A DNA stretch of 54,102 nt from Corynebacterium sp. HMSC036D02 (GTDB lineage Bacteria > Actinomycetota > Actinomycetes > Mycobacteriales > Mycobacteriaceae), in assembly GCF_001836165.1 (NCBI RefSeq), contig NZ_KV827661.1, forward strand, positions 75,479-129,580, in the 5' to 3' direction. A program made the position numbers and the translations under genes. Under the pieces are notes generated by a model that had not been told where the DNA came from, searched no databases, and saw only the letters and a list, made by a program, of their open reading frames with translations. Position 1 is the first letter of the stretch; each line of letters starts with the position of its first letter. Positions 43,511-53,900 of the stretch are shown in pieces.

Positions 43511-43659
43511 GTGAAATCCCCACGCCTGCGTGCTGAGAATCGCCCGCAACTGCCTTTGCCTGTGACTCAAGAAGCGCATGTAAGAGGAGTGACGAATTCA
43601 CAGCCTGCTCACAGTATGCTGGCTGGAGTTTCGGCGCGCACTATAGAAAGATATTCGCC

Positions 43660-44325
43660 ATGACCACACAGCAGCGCGAGTTTGAGCCCGCTCACCGTTC
43701 CACCGATTCCTCCGCCACTGGCAGCCATGATGCCAGTGCTGAAACTGAGAAGTTGACCGGAACCGCTGCTTTCGATGCCGGCCAGGCCGAGATGCCTTCG
43801 TGGGGCGAGCTCGTGGCCGAGCACGCCGATGATGTCTATCGCTTGGCTTACCGCCTTTCCGGTAACCAACACGATGCCGAAGACCTCACGCAGGAGACCT
43901 TCATGCGCGTCTTCCGCTCCTTGGATAAGTACCAAGCGGGAACCTTTGGGGGCTGGCTGCACCGCATCACCACCAACCTCTTCTTGGACATGGTCCGCCA
44001 CCGTTCCAAGATCCGCATGGAGGCCCTGCCGGAGGATTATGAGCGCGTCCCCGGCACGGACATGACTCCGGAGCAGGCCTACACGGTGGCCAACCTCGAT
44101 CCGGCGTTGCAGTCCGCACTGGATAACCTGGCGCCGGACTTCCGCGTGGCAGTGGTTCTCTGTGATGTCGTGGGCATGAGCTACGACGAAATCGCTGAAA
44201 CTCTCGGCGTCAAGATGGGTACCGTTCGCTCCCGCATTCACCGCGGCCGCTCCCAGCTGCGCGCGGCCTTGGAAAAGGAAGCCCAGACCAACGCGGACAC
44301 CCGCAGCCTGCTGCGTACGCGCTAG
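43660..44325 (+). CDS. sigE: ECF sigma factor SigE
   Basis: A 221-residue extracytoplasmic-function sigma factor. Residues 1-50 are a polar, Ser/Thr-rich N-terminal extension. Region 2 spans [31 protein letters not shown] (about 62-92). Region 4 has [36 protein letters not shown] near the C-terminus. The downstream zinc anti-sigma factor and the divergent O-methyltransferase match the sigE locus of mycobacteria and C. glutamicum, which responds to surface stress. A weak AAAGA precedes the ATG. Confidence 0.94.
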   Translation: MTTQQREFEPAHRSTDSSATGSHDASAETEKLTGTAAFDAGQAEMPSWGELVAEHADDVYRLAYRLSGNQHDAEDLTQETFMRVFRSLDKYQAGTFGGWLHRITTNLFLDMVRHRSKIRMEALPEDYERVPGTDMTPEQAYTVANLDPALQSALDNLAPDFRVAVVLCDVVGMSYDEIAETLGVKMGTVRSRIHRGRSQLRAALEKEAQTNADTRSLLRTR

Positions 44326-44367
44326 ACTGGGCAGCGTTTGAATCTGAGACCGCGAGACGTTCGGACT

Positions 44368-44382
44368 TAGGCAGCATGCCTA
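44368..44382. promoter_or_regulatory. Short palindrome TAGGCA-gca-TGCCTA between sigE and the anti-sigma gene
   Basis: A perfect 6-bp inverted repeat with a 3-nt centre lies in the 95-nt gap before the anti-sigma start. It could be an operator or an RNA hairpin; nothing else supports a choice. Confidence 0.3.
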
Positions 44383-44420
44383 GGCAGGGAAAACTCGCAC
44401 TGAGTTGAGGTGACGTTGAG

Positions 44421-44867
44421 GTGAAAGAAGAAGGGCATAATGATTGCCATTCCCTGAGCCTGTCCGGGTTCTTCACCGAGGCCCAAGCAAAGGTCCGCGA
44501 TAAAGCCAAGGCCCGCGCTCAGCGGGCGGACACCATTGGCCACTTGGGGCCCGAGGCAGTCGTGGCTTTCGTCGACGGCGAGATGCCACCCAAGTATGCC
44601 CACCGCGTGCGCATCCACCTCGTGCACTGCCCGGAATGCCGCGCAGAAATTCACCACCAGCGCAATGCCGCCGAGTGGGTGCGCGAATGTAGCGTGGAAT
44701 CCCACGTCAAGGCGCCGGATTCACTCATGGCGAAGCTCGCGGGCATCGCCCACCAGGGCGTCGGCCCCGGGCCGGATGCGGAAGCGCCCGCGCACCAGCC
44801 ACGCCAGGACTTTCTGGACAAGGTGGAGATGGTCGTGCGCGCCATCCGGCACAACCAAAGGGGATAA
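44421..44867 (+). CDS. cseE: Zinc-associated anti-sigma factor (RseA/CseE type)
   Basis: A 148-residue soluble anti-sigma factor. The ZAS motif HLVHCPEC (H-x3-C-x2-C) follows VVAFVDGEMPPKYAHRVRIH, the standard layout for proteins that release their ECF sigma on oxidation or zinc loss. No membrane segment is present, in contrast to classical RseA. It lies downstream of sigE as its cognate regulator (RseA in M. tuberculosis, CseE in C. glutamicum). The start GTG 44421 has GAGGTGA upstream. Confidence 0.9.
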   Translation: MKEEGHNDCHSLSLSGFFTEAQAKVRDKAKARAQRADTIGHLGPEAVVAFVDGEMPPKYAHRVRIHLVHCPECRAEIHHQRNAAEWVRECSVESHVKAPDSLMAKLAGIAHQGVGPGPDAEAPAHQPRQDFLDKVEMVVRAIRHNQRG

Positions 44868-44923
44868 CTCAAACCCCGAAGCCTCCCGCGCGCCCGTCAC
44901 CCTGTCTCCTTCATCGAAGTAGT

Positions 44924-44929
44924 TAAGAT
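44924..44929 (+). promoter_or_regulatory. -10 box of tatB (leaderless)
   Basis: TAAGAT ends 6 nt before GTG 44936. This suggests tatB can be transcribed apart from sigE. Confidence 0.35.
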
Positions 44930-44935
44930 AGTTTC

Positions 44936-45523
44936 GTGTTTTCCTCAATTGGTTGGGTCGAGATCCTTGTCATCGTGCTCCTCGGCCTCGTCATCATCGG
45001 CCCCGAGCGCCTGCCCGGCGTGATCATGGACGTGCGCGCGGCTATCTACGCGGCGCGCAAGGCCATTGCCAACGCGAAGGCGGAACTCAACGGTGAAATG
45101 AGCGGTCTCGGCGCGGAGTTCGATGATCTCCGCGTACCTCTCAGCCAGGCGGCAGAGTGGACGCGCATGGGGCCGCGCGGGGTTATCACCAAGGCGCTTT
45201 TCGACGGCGACGATTCCGCCTGGGACGATTTCAACCCGAAAAAAATGGCTGAGGACATCAAGAAGAGCACCAGCCCGTATGAGCACGATGCAGAAGTAAA
45301 CAACCAGCCCGCTCACCCCCAGCAAGGGCCAGTGCAGCCATCACAGCCACAAAATCAAGGCCGGCCGACCTTTGACTATTCACAGGTCTATCCGGACCTG
45401 GGCGCTCAGCAGCCGGCGGGGGAGAATCCGGTGGGGGAGAAGGCTACTAAAACGACGCAGCCCCCGCGCGGCGGGAATGCACCCACCGGCGAGGGCAGCT
45501 CCTCCTGGGAGGACGTAACTTAA
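44936..45523 (+). CDS. tatB: Twin-arginine translocase subunit TatB
   Basis: A 195-residue protein. The N-terminus [19 protein letters not shown] followed by IGPERLPG is the TatB membrane helix and hinge. An amphipathic helix (residues 30-60) follows, then a Gln/Pro-rich disordered tail. It serves with TatC in recognising folded twin-arginine substrates. The locus resembles sigE-rseA-htrA-tatB of mycobacteria, but htrA is absent here. Its stop lies 6 nt from the convergent mrp stop. Confidence 0.93.
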   Translation: MFSSIGWVEILVIVLLGLVIIGPERLPGVIMDVRAAIYAARKAIANAKAELNGEMSGLGAEFDDLRVPLSQAAEWTRMGPRGVITKALFDGDDSAWDDFNPKKMAEDIKKSTSPYEHDAEVNNQPAHPQQGPVQPSQPQNQGRPTFDYSQVYPDLGAQQPAGENPVGEKATKTTQPPRGGNAPTGEGSSSWEDVT

Positions 45524-45529
45524 GGGCTT

Positions 45530-46669
45530 TTAGCTCTTGCGGGTAACACCCAAGCCGAGCTTCTTGCCCACGAGGGAATCGGAGCGCACCGCAATGGAAT
45601 CCGCCACCTTGTTGATGGCTGCGGTAGCGGGGGAGTCGGGCGCAGAGATGACGATGGGGGTTCCGGCATCGCCAGCCGCACGCAGGCTCGGATCGAGCGG
45701 GATGCTCGACAGCAAAGGAACCTCGTGGCCCAGCAGGACGCTGAGGCGCTCGGCCACCACTGTGCCGCCGCCGGAGCCGAAGATATCCATGGTGGAGCCA
45801 TCCGGCATGACCATCGCACCCATGTTCTCAATCACGCCGGCCACACGCTGGCGCGTTTGCTGGGAGATGGAACCGGCGCGCTCAGCCACCTCGGCCGCAG
45901 CAGCCTGCGGGGTGGTCACAATCAGCAGCTCAGCATTCGGGATGAGCTGGGCCACCGACAAGGCTACGTCGCCAGTACCCGGCGGCAGGTCCAGCAGGAG
46001 TACGTCCAAGTCGCCCCAGAAGACGTCCGCGAGGAACTGCTGCAGGGCGCGGTGGAGCATCGGTCCGCGCCAGACCACGGGCGCGTTGCCCTCCACGAAC
46101 TGGCCAATGGAAATGTGCTTGATGCCGTGGGAGATGGGGGGAAGCAGCATTTCGTCGTCAAGCACTGTGGGGCCCGCCGTGGAACCCAGCAGGCTGGGCA
46201 CGGAGTGGCCGTAGATATCGGCGTCCACGATGCCCACCTTGAGCCCCTTGTTGACCAAGGCTGCGGCTAGGTTCACCGTGACGGAGGACTTGCCCACGCC
46301 GCCCTTGCCGGAGGCCACCGCGAAAACGCGGGTGGTGGACTCGGGCTTGGCAAAGGGGATCTCCGGCTCGGCCTGCCCGCCGCGCAGCTTCTGCTTGAGC
46401 TCTTTACGCTGATCGTCGCTCATCGGCGTCATGGAGATGCTGATGTTGCCGACACCGTCGAGCTCCGCTACGGCCGCGCGGGTATTGGACTCGATGGTGC
46501 CCTTCATCGGGCAGCCGGCGATGGTGAGATAAAGCTCGATGTCGACGTCCGGACCATTGACGGCCACGGACTTGACCATGCCCAGCTCCGTGATGGGGCG
46601 TCCGATTTCTGGGTCATCGACGCGGGTGAGCGCGTCGCGAACGGAAGATTCAGTAATAGCGCTAGTCAT
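45530..46669 (-). CDS. mrp: Mrp/NBP35-family Fe-S carrier ATPase
   Basis: A 379-residue ATPase. Residues 1-90 are a MIP18/DUF59 domain (VDDPEIGRPITELGMVKSV). SGKGGVGKSSVTVNLAAAL is the deviant Walker A, and VDADIYGHSVPSLLG and LPPGTGDVALSV follow. The CxxC that holds the bridging 4Fe-4S cluster in E. coli Mrp is missing: IENMGAMVMPDGSTMDIFG stands there, as I recall for mycobacterial Mrp. The start ATG 46669 (MTSAITESS) is preferred over upstream in-frame ATGs at 46678 and 46690. It is convergent with tatB. Confidence 0.9.
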   Translation of the reverse strand: MTSAITESSVRDALTRVDDPEIGRPITELGMVKSVAVNGPDVDIELYLTIAGCPMKGTIESNTRAAVAELDGVGNISISMTPMSDDQRKELKQKLRGGQAEPEIPFAKPESTTRVFAVASGKGGVGKSSVTVNLAAALVNKGLKVGIVDADIYGHSVPSLLGSTAGPTVLDDEMLLPPISHGIKHISIGQFVEGNAPVVWRGPMLHRALQQFLADVFWGDLDVLLLDLPPGTGDVALSVAQLIPNAELLIVTTPQAAAAEVAERAGSISQQTRQRVAGVIENMGAMVMPDGSTMDIFGSGGGTVVAERLSVLLGHEVPLLSSIPLDPSLRAAGDAGTPIVISAPDSPATAAINKVADSIAVRSDSLVGKKLGLGVTRKS

Positions 46670-46828
46670 AACGCGCATTAGTCTAGTCACTTGCTATCGG
46701 GGAGAGCCACACCGCCGTCTGGCCAGCGGGGTGTGTAAGATTCAGCCAGATACTGCGGCCCAGCGCTGCTGACTGAGAACCCTGAAGAACAGCGACATGT
46801 GTGCTGCATGTCCGGTTGAATAGAAAGA

Positions 46829-47605
46829 ATGCGCCTGATTCTGATGCCCCGCCTTATTGGACGTTCCCGCACCTTCGCCCGCATTGTTGGGGTGGCCTTG
46901 GTGGGGGTTGCGGGGGCGTCGCTTAGCGCCTGCTCCGGGTATGAACCCAAGCCGGTGCCGAACCCAGTGAACTCGGCGCCGATCACCATCATGATTGATC
47001 CGACTTCCCATAAGCAGCGCGTGCTGGCGGAAATCTATCGCCAGACCTTGCGCGATGAGGGGCGCGCGGCTACCGTATCCCAGAAACATATGCTGGTGCG
47101 CCAGGGAGGGGAGCACGTCAGCGGTATAAGCACCAACGGCAACTTCTTCGTTGGCTGCACGGGTGAATTCTTAAGCGTCTACAACCCGGAGGAAGCCCGC
47201 GCGATTTCCAAGGACTACGTGGCTGTCAAGGAAGAGGGCACCAAGGACGTGGACTTTTTGGAGCGCACCCACGTCGCGCTCATGGCGTCTTTGCCCCCGG
47301 AGGTCTCCGTCGTGGAGCCTGCCGGTGCCGAAGGCTGCCCCAATTCAAAACCGGAGCTTCCGCAGAATTACGTCGTGGTCTACCAAGACGGGCTATTCAA
47401 CCGCGATGAAAAGCTGGAAGTTGCCTCCATTACCAAGTTCCTCACCGCGCAGGACCTCGATGAAGTTGTCCAGGAAGTAGAAGACTCCGAGGACTTTGAG
47501 GCGACCGTACGCGCCTGGATAGAGGCCAACCTCATGCAGAACCTCAATGAGGAAGGCGACTCCAACTCTTCCGGTGGCTCGGATTTGGTCCACGAGGAGT
47601 CCTAG
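46829..47605 (+). CDS. Lipoprotein of unknown function
   Basis: A 258-residue lipoprotein. The basic N-terminus and hydrophobic stretch GVALVGVAGASLSAC end in a lipobox, with the lipid-bearing Cys at about residue 35. The next part (PITIMIDPTSHKQRVLAEIYRQTLRDEGRAATV) resembles the N-terminal lobe of glycine-betaine/osmolyte-binding proteins (OpuAC-like), but the total is short and no transporter genes are adjacent. The C-terminus is acidic (QEVEDSEDFE). GAAAGA precedes the ATG. It is divergent from mrp. Confidence 0.78.
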   Translation: MRLILMPRLIGRSRTFARIVGVALVGVAGASLSACSGYEPKPVPNPVNSAPITIMIDPTSHKQRVLAEIYRQTLRDEGRAATVSQKHMLVRQGGEHVSGISTNGNFFVGCTGEFLSVYNPEEARAISKDYVAVKEEGTKDVDFLERTHVALMASLPPEVSVVEPAGAEGCPNSKPELPQNYVVVYQDGLFNRDEKLEVASITKFLTAQDLDEVVQEVEDSEDFEATVRAWIEANLMQNLNEEGDSNSSGGSDLVHEES

Positions 47606-47831
47606 AAGAGACAAGCTAGGGGGCGCAGTCCTCGGCGTCTGGGGGTGGCGATACGGGACTGCATATAACGGCGATGGGCACGCCCTGCTTGGCGACGTCT
47701 CGCCGCACCGCCCCACTCCCTACGTGTGGAAACCGATCAGTATCTCACAGAGTGGTCGATTCCAGGAAATCTATAATTCCCACGCGCTTGTGTACTTATT
47801 CTTAAAGATTCCAGGTAAAACCCTGTTTTTC

Positions 47832-47860
47832 TTGCGGTTTTATGTATAGGAGGGTACAAT
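47832..47860 (+). promoter_or_regulatory. Promoter of the giant surface-protein gene
   Basis: TTGCGG (47832-47837) and a good -10 TACAAT (47855-47860) are separated by 17 nt. The start would be near 47867, giving a leader of about 128 nt that contains the hairpin AAGCCG-CCG-CGGCTT (47925-47939). The surrounding 47606-47994 gap is AT-richer than its neighbours. Confidence 0.65.
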
Positions 47861-47924
47861 TTTTAGCGTTCACCTGCCTATTTCCTGTCAATCCTTAAAC
47901 GAATTTGTGAGGAAATGTCTTGAG

Positions 47925-47939
47925 AAGCCGCCGCGGCTT
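47925..47939 (+). promoter_or_regulatory. Leader hairpin upstream of the surface protein
   Basis: AAGCCG (47925-47930) and CGGCTT (47934-47939) form a 6-bp stem with a 3-nt loop, about 55 nt before the start codon, without a U-run. It could stabilise the mRNA or modulate translation. Confidence 0.35.
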
Positions 47940-47994
47940 TCGGGTTTCCGCACTGTGGGGTGGGCAGGGTACCGCATTTGAAAGGACCTAAGGA

Positions 47995-50900
47995 ATGAAT
48001 GCACCACGAAGTGGCTCGGCCCGTCGGCCCTCTTCCCGTAAAGGGGTAGCAGCTCTTTCTGCTATTACACTCGCGCTGAGCGGCCTCAGCATCACCTCTT
48101 TTAACACGGTGGTTCCGGAGGCTAATGCCGCCACCCTCAGCGGCGGCATCCGCGACAAGTCCGGCGCGGTGGAGAAGGACGCCCAGAAGGCCTCCGACCT
48201 GCCGGCCGGTTCGTGTACTGTCTCAGAAAGCACTACGGAGGGCAGCCAGGCTGGTTTCAGTTGGTATACCTCTGAGCCGTCTGCGACCAGTCCCTCGAAA
48301 ACCCGGTGGGGCTTGAGCGTCTCCTTTGATAACTCGAAGGACCGCACGTTCGCCGATTGGGGCTTTACCAATAACGGCAGGATGGGCGCATACCTTGATG
48401 CAGCTCAAATTCCCGCTTTGAATGCTGGTCAGACCCTTGTTGACAAGGTGGTCACGCACAAGGCCGACGAAATTCTCGGTATTACTGCTTCTGGGCCACA
48501 ACGACCCCTGAATCTCAATGCGAAGCTGACCGATGCCAAAGTCAAGCAGTTCGCTGAGGCCACTGCCACGAACCCGGTACGTTATGCCTGGCAGGGCAAC
48601 TATAAGCAGGACAATCCTCAAGGGCCAAGGGCCACCCAGGGAACCAACTCATCCTTTACGGCCATCGTGAACCCGTGGCCGAGCGAGAACATCGAATGTA
48701 ACCCGATTACGGTGTCGTGGGAGAGCTTCGAGAAGCACGTTATCGTCCCTGGTGAGCAAACCAAGGTCGGTAAGATCAACGTTCCTGCTGTTGCGAACGG
48801 CGGCACGGATGATTCGATGTCCCGCATGGTCGTAGAGGCCTACGACGGCAATGGCAAGTTCATCGGCACCACGGACCCGGCGGCATCTGGGGGTACGCAG
48901 AACCTGCGTATCGACGAAGCCACTGGCGAGATCTTCTTCACGTGGCCTGAGTACCGCGGTACTGACCTGGCCACTGATAAGAACGTAAACTTCTCCGTTC
49001 TGGCAAAGCCACGTACCGTCGACCAGCTCCAGGCTGCTGGTGAGAACAACAATGAGTGGGGTAACACTCAAGTATTCGATAGCTCCAACTCGCTGACGCG
49101 CTACAGTAAGGCGAACGTCATCGACTCGAAGGCGTTCTCCCTGGACGACACCGAGTACCACTCCCCGAAGTACGACAAGACGGATGCGTCGATCATCTCG
49201 GGCGTTGATAGTGCTACCGGTCCGATTGCTACCGAGCCGCAGAAGGTCACCTTCACCCAGACCCCGGACCTGATCAAGGACCTGGTCAAGAAGAAGGGTG
49301 ACGGCGGCTTCGAGGCTAAGGTCACTCTGGACGAGAAGTACGTCTTCGATGGCTGGTCCGTTGAGATGGACGAGGACTACAACGTCACCGTCACTGCTCC
49401 TGAGAACCCGAAGCCGGGTAGCTTTGCGCAGCCCAAAATCACTGTCGAGTACTCGAACGGCTCCACAGACGTACTCCAACTCCTCGTGGTTGTCGACCCG
49501 AACAACACCCAGGTCACAGACCTCGTGCGCCCTGGCCTATCCAAGGGCAAGCTGAACGAGGAAATTACCGCCCAGGTGGGCACCAAGTCCATCATGAAGG
49601 GCCACAAGCCGGTCCACCCGGCCAAGTTCGAGATTGATCAGTCCACTGTCCCTGAGGGATGGACCGTCACCGTCGATGACACCGGCAAGGTTACCGCGAA
49701 GGCAGATGACACAGTCACGCCGGGCAGCATCATTACCCCGAAGGTGAAGGCAACCTACCCGGACCAGACCACGGATGAGATCGAGACCCAGTTCCAGGCG
49801 ATCGTGGACATCAAGATCCCGACCTACGACACAGTGACTGGTCAGCCGAATGCGAGTGTCAGCCTCACGCCTGAAATCCCGGAACGCGGTTTGAGTGGCA
49901 ACACGACCGATGAGGCCCCGACGCGCTACACCTTCGAGGATGGTACTAACCAGACCACCCTTACCAGCAAGGATGGTAAGACGTGGACCGTCTTCGTGGA
50001 CGAGAAAACTGGTGAGATTACGACCACGATTCCGAAGGGTGCGCAGGAAGGCGACATCCTGAATGTTCCGGTCAAGGCTCACTACAGCGATGAAGGCAAG
50101 CAGAAGCCGCAGACGGTTGTCGGCACTGTCGTTGTCATTAAGGGAGACTTGAAGGCGAACTACAACGTCCAGGTCACCGCTCCGGGGCAGGAAGTCAAGC
50201 ACCAGGTAGAGGACACTCCTGACGGCTCGACCTTCTCCTTCGGAAACAAGAATGGCAAGCCGGTTCTTACCCAGGAAGTCAATGGCTGGAAATACACCAT
50301 TGACCCGAAGACCGGTGAAGTTTCCTCCACCCCGCCGGCCGATGCTAAGCCAGGTGACAAGAACACCGTCACGGTAACGGTTAACGCCCCGGGTGGTCTG
50401 ACGACTCAGGCACCGGTTACCACCGTGGTCAAGCTGACCAACGCCTGGGAGTCTAAGCCGGTTGTGCCGTCGCAGACGGTCTACCCGGGTGGTACGGCGA
50501 CCTCGCCGATTGGCGTCGAGAAGCCTGCGGAGATCAACCTTGATGCGGACAAGCCGTTCACCATTGATCCGAATGGCAAGGGCCTGGAGGCAACGGGTGA
50601 GAACAACGAGTTCGGCAACCCGACGTACAAGATGAAGACGGCTAACGGCGACTGGATCGTTGGTCTGGATGACAAGGGCAATGTCATCTCGACCGCGCCG
50701 GAGACCGCGAAGCCGGGCGATAAGATCGATGTCCCGGTCATCGTGACCTACGAGGACGGATCGAAGGACAACACCACCGCAACGGTCAACGTCATCGACG
50801 TTCCGAAGCGCGAGGTTCCGTTCCAGGTCGAGTACAAGTACGACGACACCGTCCCTGCCGGTACCTACAAGGTTGAGACCAAGGGTAAGCCAGGCAAGGA

Positions 50901-53900
50901 AGAGATGAACCTTGACGGCACCTGGGAGCGCACCCAGGAGCCAAAGAACGAAGTCGTCGTTGTCGGCACCAAGCCTGCCGAGAGCGCGAAGGACGTCGAA
51001 TGGACGTTCCCGATCCCGTACCCGACCGAGGTTCGCGAGAACCCGGAGCTCAAGCCTGGCGAGATGAAGGTCATTCAGGAAGGCGAGAACGGCGAGCGGA
51101 AGTATTCCGCAAAGTTCACTTCCAAGGGCGACCAGGCTTCAGTGGCTGAGGAGAAGGTTACTAAGGAGCCGCAGACCCGCATCATTGAGGTCGGCCCGGG
51201 CATCCCTGATCAAGAGCTGACCAGTAAGAAGACCCAAGAGGTTCCGTTCGAGATCGAGTACGTCTACGACGACACTCTCGAGTCCGGCAAGCAGGTTGTC
51301 GACGAAGAGGGCGTCCCGGGTGAGCAGACCATCACTTCCACCCAGAAGATCAAGGACGGCAAGCCGGACGGCGAGCCCAGCATCAACATCGAGCAGACTA
51401 AGGCCCCGAAGAAGGCCAAGATCCGCATCGGTACCAAGACCACCGGTGAGAACGTTGAGACTGTTAAGTCTGAGGTTCCGTTCGGTGTGAAGATCGAGTT
51501 CGATCCGAACTTGCCTGCCGGCACGTCTGAGGTTGTGACGGAGGGTGTTCCTGGTGAGAAGACGGTGACGGTCAAGCGCGACATCACCAATTCCAAGCCG
51601 GGTGATCCGCAGGTCACCGAGGAAATCACCAAGCAGCCTGTTGATCAGGTGATCAAGGTTGGTACGAAGCCGTCTGAGGCTTCTGAGAAGGTGACCTGGA
51701 CTGCTCAGGTTCCGTTTGAGGTTGAGACTCGTCCGAATCCGGAGTTGAAGCCGGGTGAGATCAAGGTCGTCCAGAAGGGCGTGCCTGGTGAGAAGACCTA
51801 CACTGCTGACTTCACCGCTAAGGGTGATCAGGCAACGGTCACGCCGGAGGAGAAGCAGACCAAGGCTCCGGTTAACCAGATCATCGAGTACGGTCCGGCG
51901 ACTGAGGACACCTCTGTGGTGACTAAGGTTGAGAAGCCTGTTCCGTTTGAGACTGAGATTGTCTTTGACGACTCCCTCAAGGAGGGTGAGCAGGTCGTTG
52001 ATCAGCAGGGCGAGCTGGGTACCGAGGTTGTCACCTCTACCCAGAAGATCAAGGACGGTAAGCCGGATGGCGAGCCGACCGTGACCACCGAGCAGACGAA
52101 GGCACCGAAGAACGCCAAGATCCGCGTCGGTACCAAGACCACCGGTGAGGTTAAGAAGTCGGTTGAGTCTGAGGTTCCGTTCGGTATCAAGATCGAGTTT
52201 GACCCGAACCTGCCGGCAGGTACGTCGGAGACCGTTACCGAGGGTAAGCCGGGCAAGAAGACCATCACGGTGACCCAGAAGGTCACTAATTCCCAGCCGG
52301 ATGGCGAGGCCACCGTTGAGGAGAAGGTCACCGAAGAGCCGGTTGATCAGGTGATCAAAGTCGGTACGAAGCCGTCGGAGGCTTCCTCGAAGGTTGAGTG
52401 GACTTCGCAGGTTCCGTTCGAGGTTGAGACTCGTCCGAATCCGGAGTTGAAGCCGGGTGAGATCAAGGTCGTCCAGAAGGGCGTTCCGGGTGAGAAGACC
52501 TACACTGCGGACTTCACCGCCAAGGGTGACCAGGCTACGGTGACCCCGGAGGAGAAGCAGACCAAGGATCCGGTTAAGGAGATCATCGAGTACGGTCCGG
52601 CCGCTGAGGACACCACTGTGGTGACCAAGGTTGAGAAGCCGGTTCCGTTCGAGACTGAGATCGTTTTCGATGATTCTCTTGAAGAAGGGCAGCAGAAGGT
52701 TGACCAACAGGGTGAGCTTGGCACTGAGGTTGTGACTTCTACTCAGAAGATCGTGGATGGCAAGCCGTCTGGTGATCCTGAGGTGAGCACTGAGCGAACC
52801 AAGGAGCCGACCAAGCAGATCATCCGCGTGGGTACCAAGACCACAGGCAAGAACACTGAGTCCATTGAGACTGAGGTTCCGTACGAGGTGAAGGTCGTCT
52901 ACGACCCGAGCCTGAAGCCGGGCGAATCCAAGGTCACTCAGGAAGGCAAGCCGGGCAAGAAGAAGGTGACGATCGAACGCGACATCGTCAACTCCAAGCC
53001 GGGTGACCCGAAGATTACTGAAGAGATCATTGAGAAGCCGGTTGAGAAGATTGTCACTGTCGGCACCAAGTCGGCTGAGGCAACCAACAAGGCAACTTGG
53101 GTTGCGCCGCTGCCGTACGACACGATCGTGCGCGTGAACCCGGAGCTGAAGCCGGGTGAGATGAAGGTTGTCCAGAAGGGTGAATACGGCGAGAAGGAAT
53201 TCACCGCCGACTTCACCGCGAAGGACAACACCTCCACGGTGAACACCACCGAGAAGGTAATCAAGCAGCCGGTTGAGCAGATCATCGAGTACGGTCCGAA
53301 GATTGACGACAGCGAGGTAGTGACCAAGCTGGAGAAGTCTGTTCCGTTCGAGACTGAAATCGTCTTCGATCCGAATCTGAAGGCGGGCGAGCAGGTCGTC
53401 GATAAGCAGGGCGAGCTGGGTACTGAGGTCGTCACTTCCACTCAGAAGATCGTGGACGGTAAGCCTTCCGGCGAGCCGACCGTGACCACCGAGCGCACCA
53501 AGGAGCCGAGCAACGCGGTCATTCGTGTGGGCACCAAGGCTGACCCTGTTTCCGACAAGGTCGAATGGACTGAGAAGACCCCGTACGAGACCGAGATTCG
53601 CGTGAACCCGGACCTGCAGCCGGGTGAGACCAAGGTTGTCCAAGAAGGCACGCCTGGTGAGATCAAGCACACCGTCACGGTGACTGTTGATAACGGCGAG
53701 GTGAACAAGGAGGAGTCTTCTGAGGAAATCAGCAAGCCTTCCCCGCGCATCATCGAGGTTGGTCCGGCTGAGAACCAGACTGAGCTGACGGATAAGCACA
53801 CCGAGGAGATTCCGTACGAGACCATCATTGAGTACGACCCGAACCTCGAAGCGGGCAAGGTCGAAGAGGACCAGCCTGGTGTCAATGGTGAGAAGGAAGT

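Noticed and set aside
44388..44417. SigE/SigH-type promoter (GGAA...GTT) before the anti-sigma gene
   Set aside because: The spacing between GGAA and the GTT is 23 nt, outside the usual 17-20 nt range, so it is not convincing.
51139..53799. Minus-strand 886-residue coding sequence
   Set aside because: It is antisense to the G5-domain gene, is low-complexity L/R/D/G-rich, and has no recognisable domain. It mirrors the repeat codon pattern.
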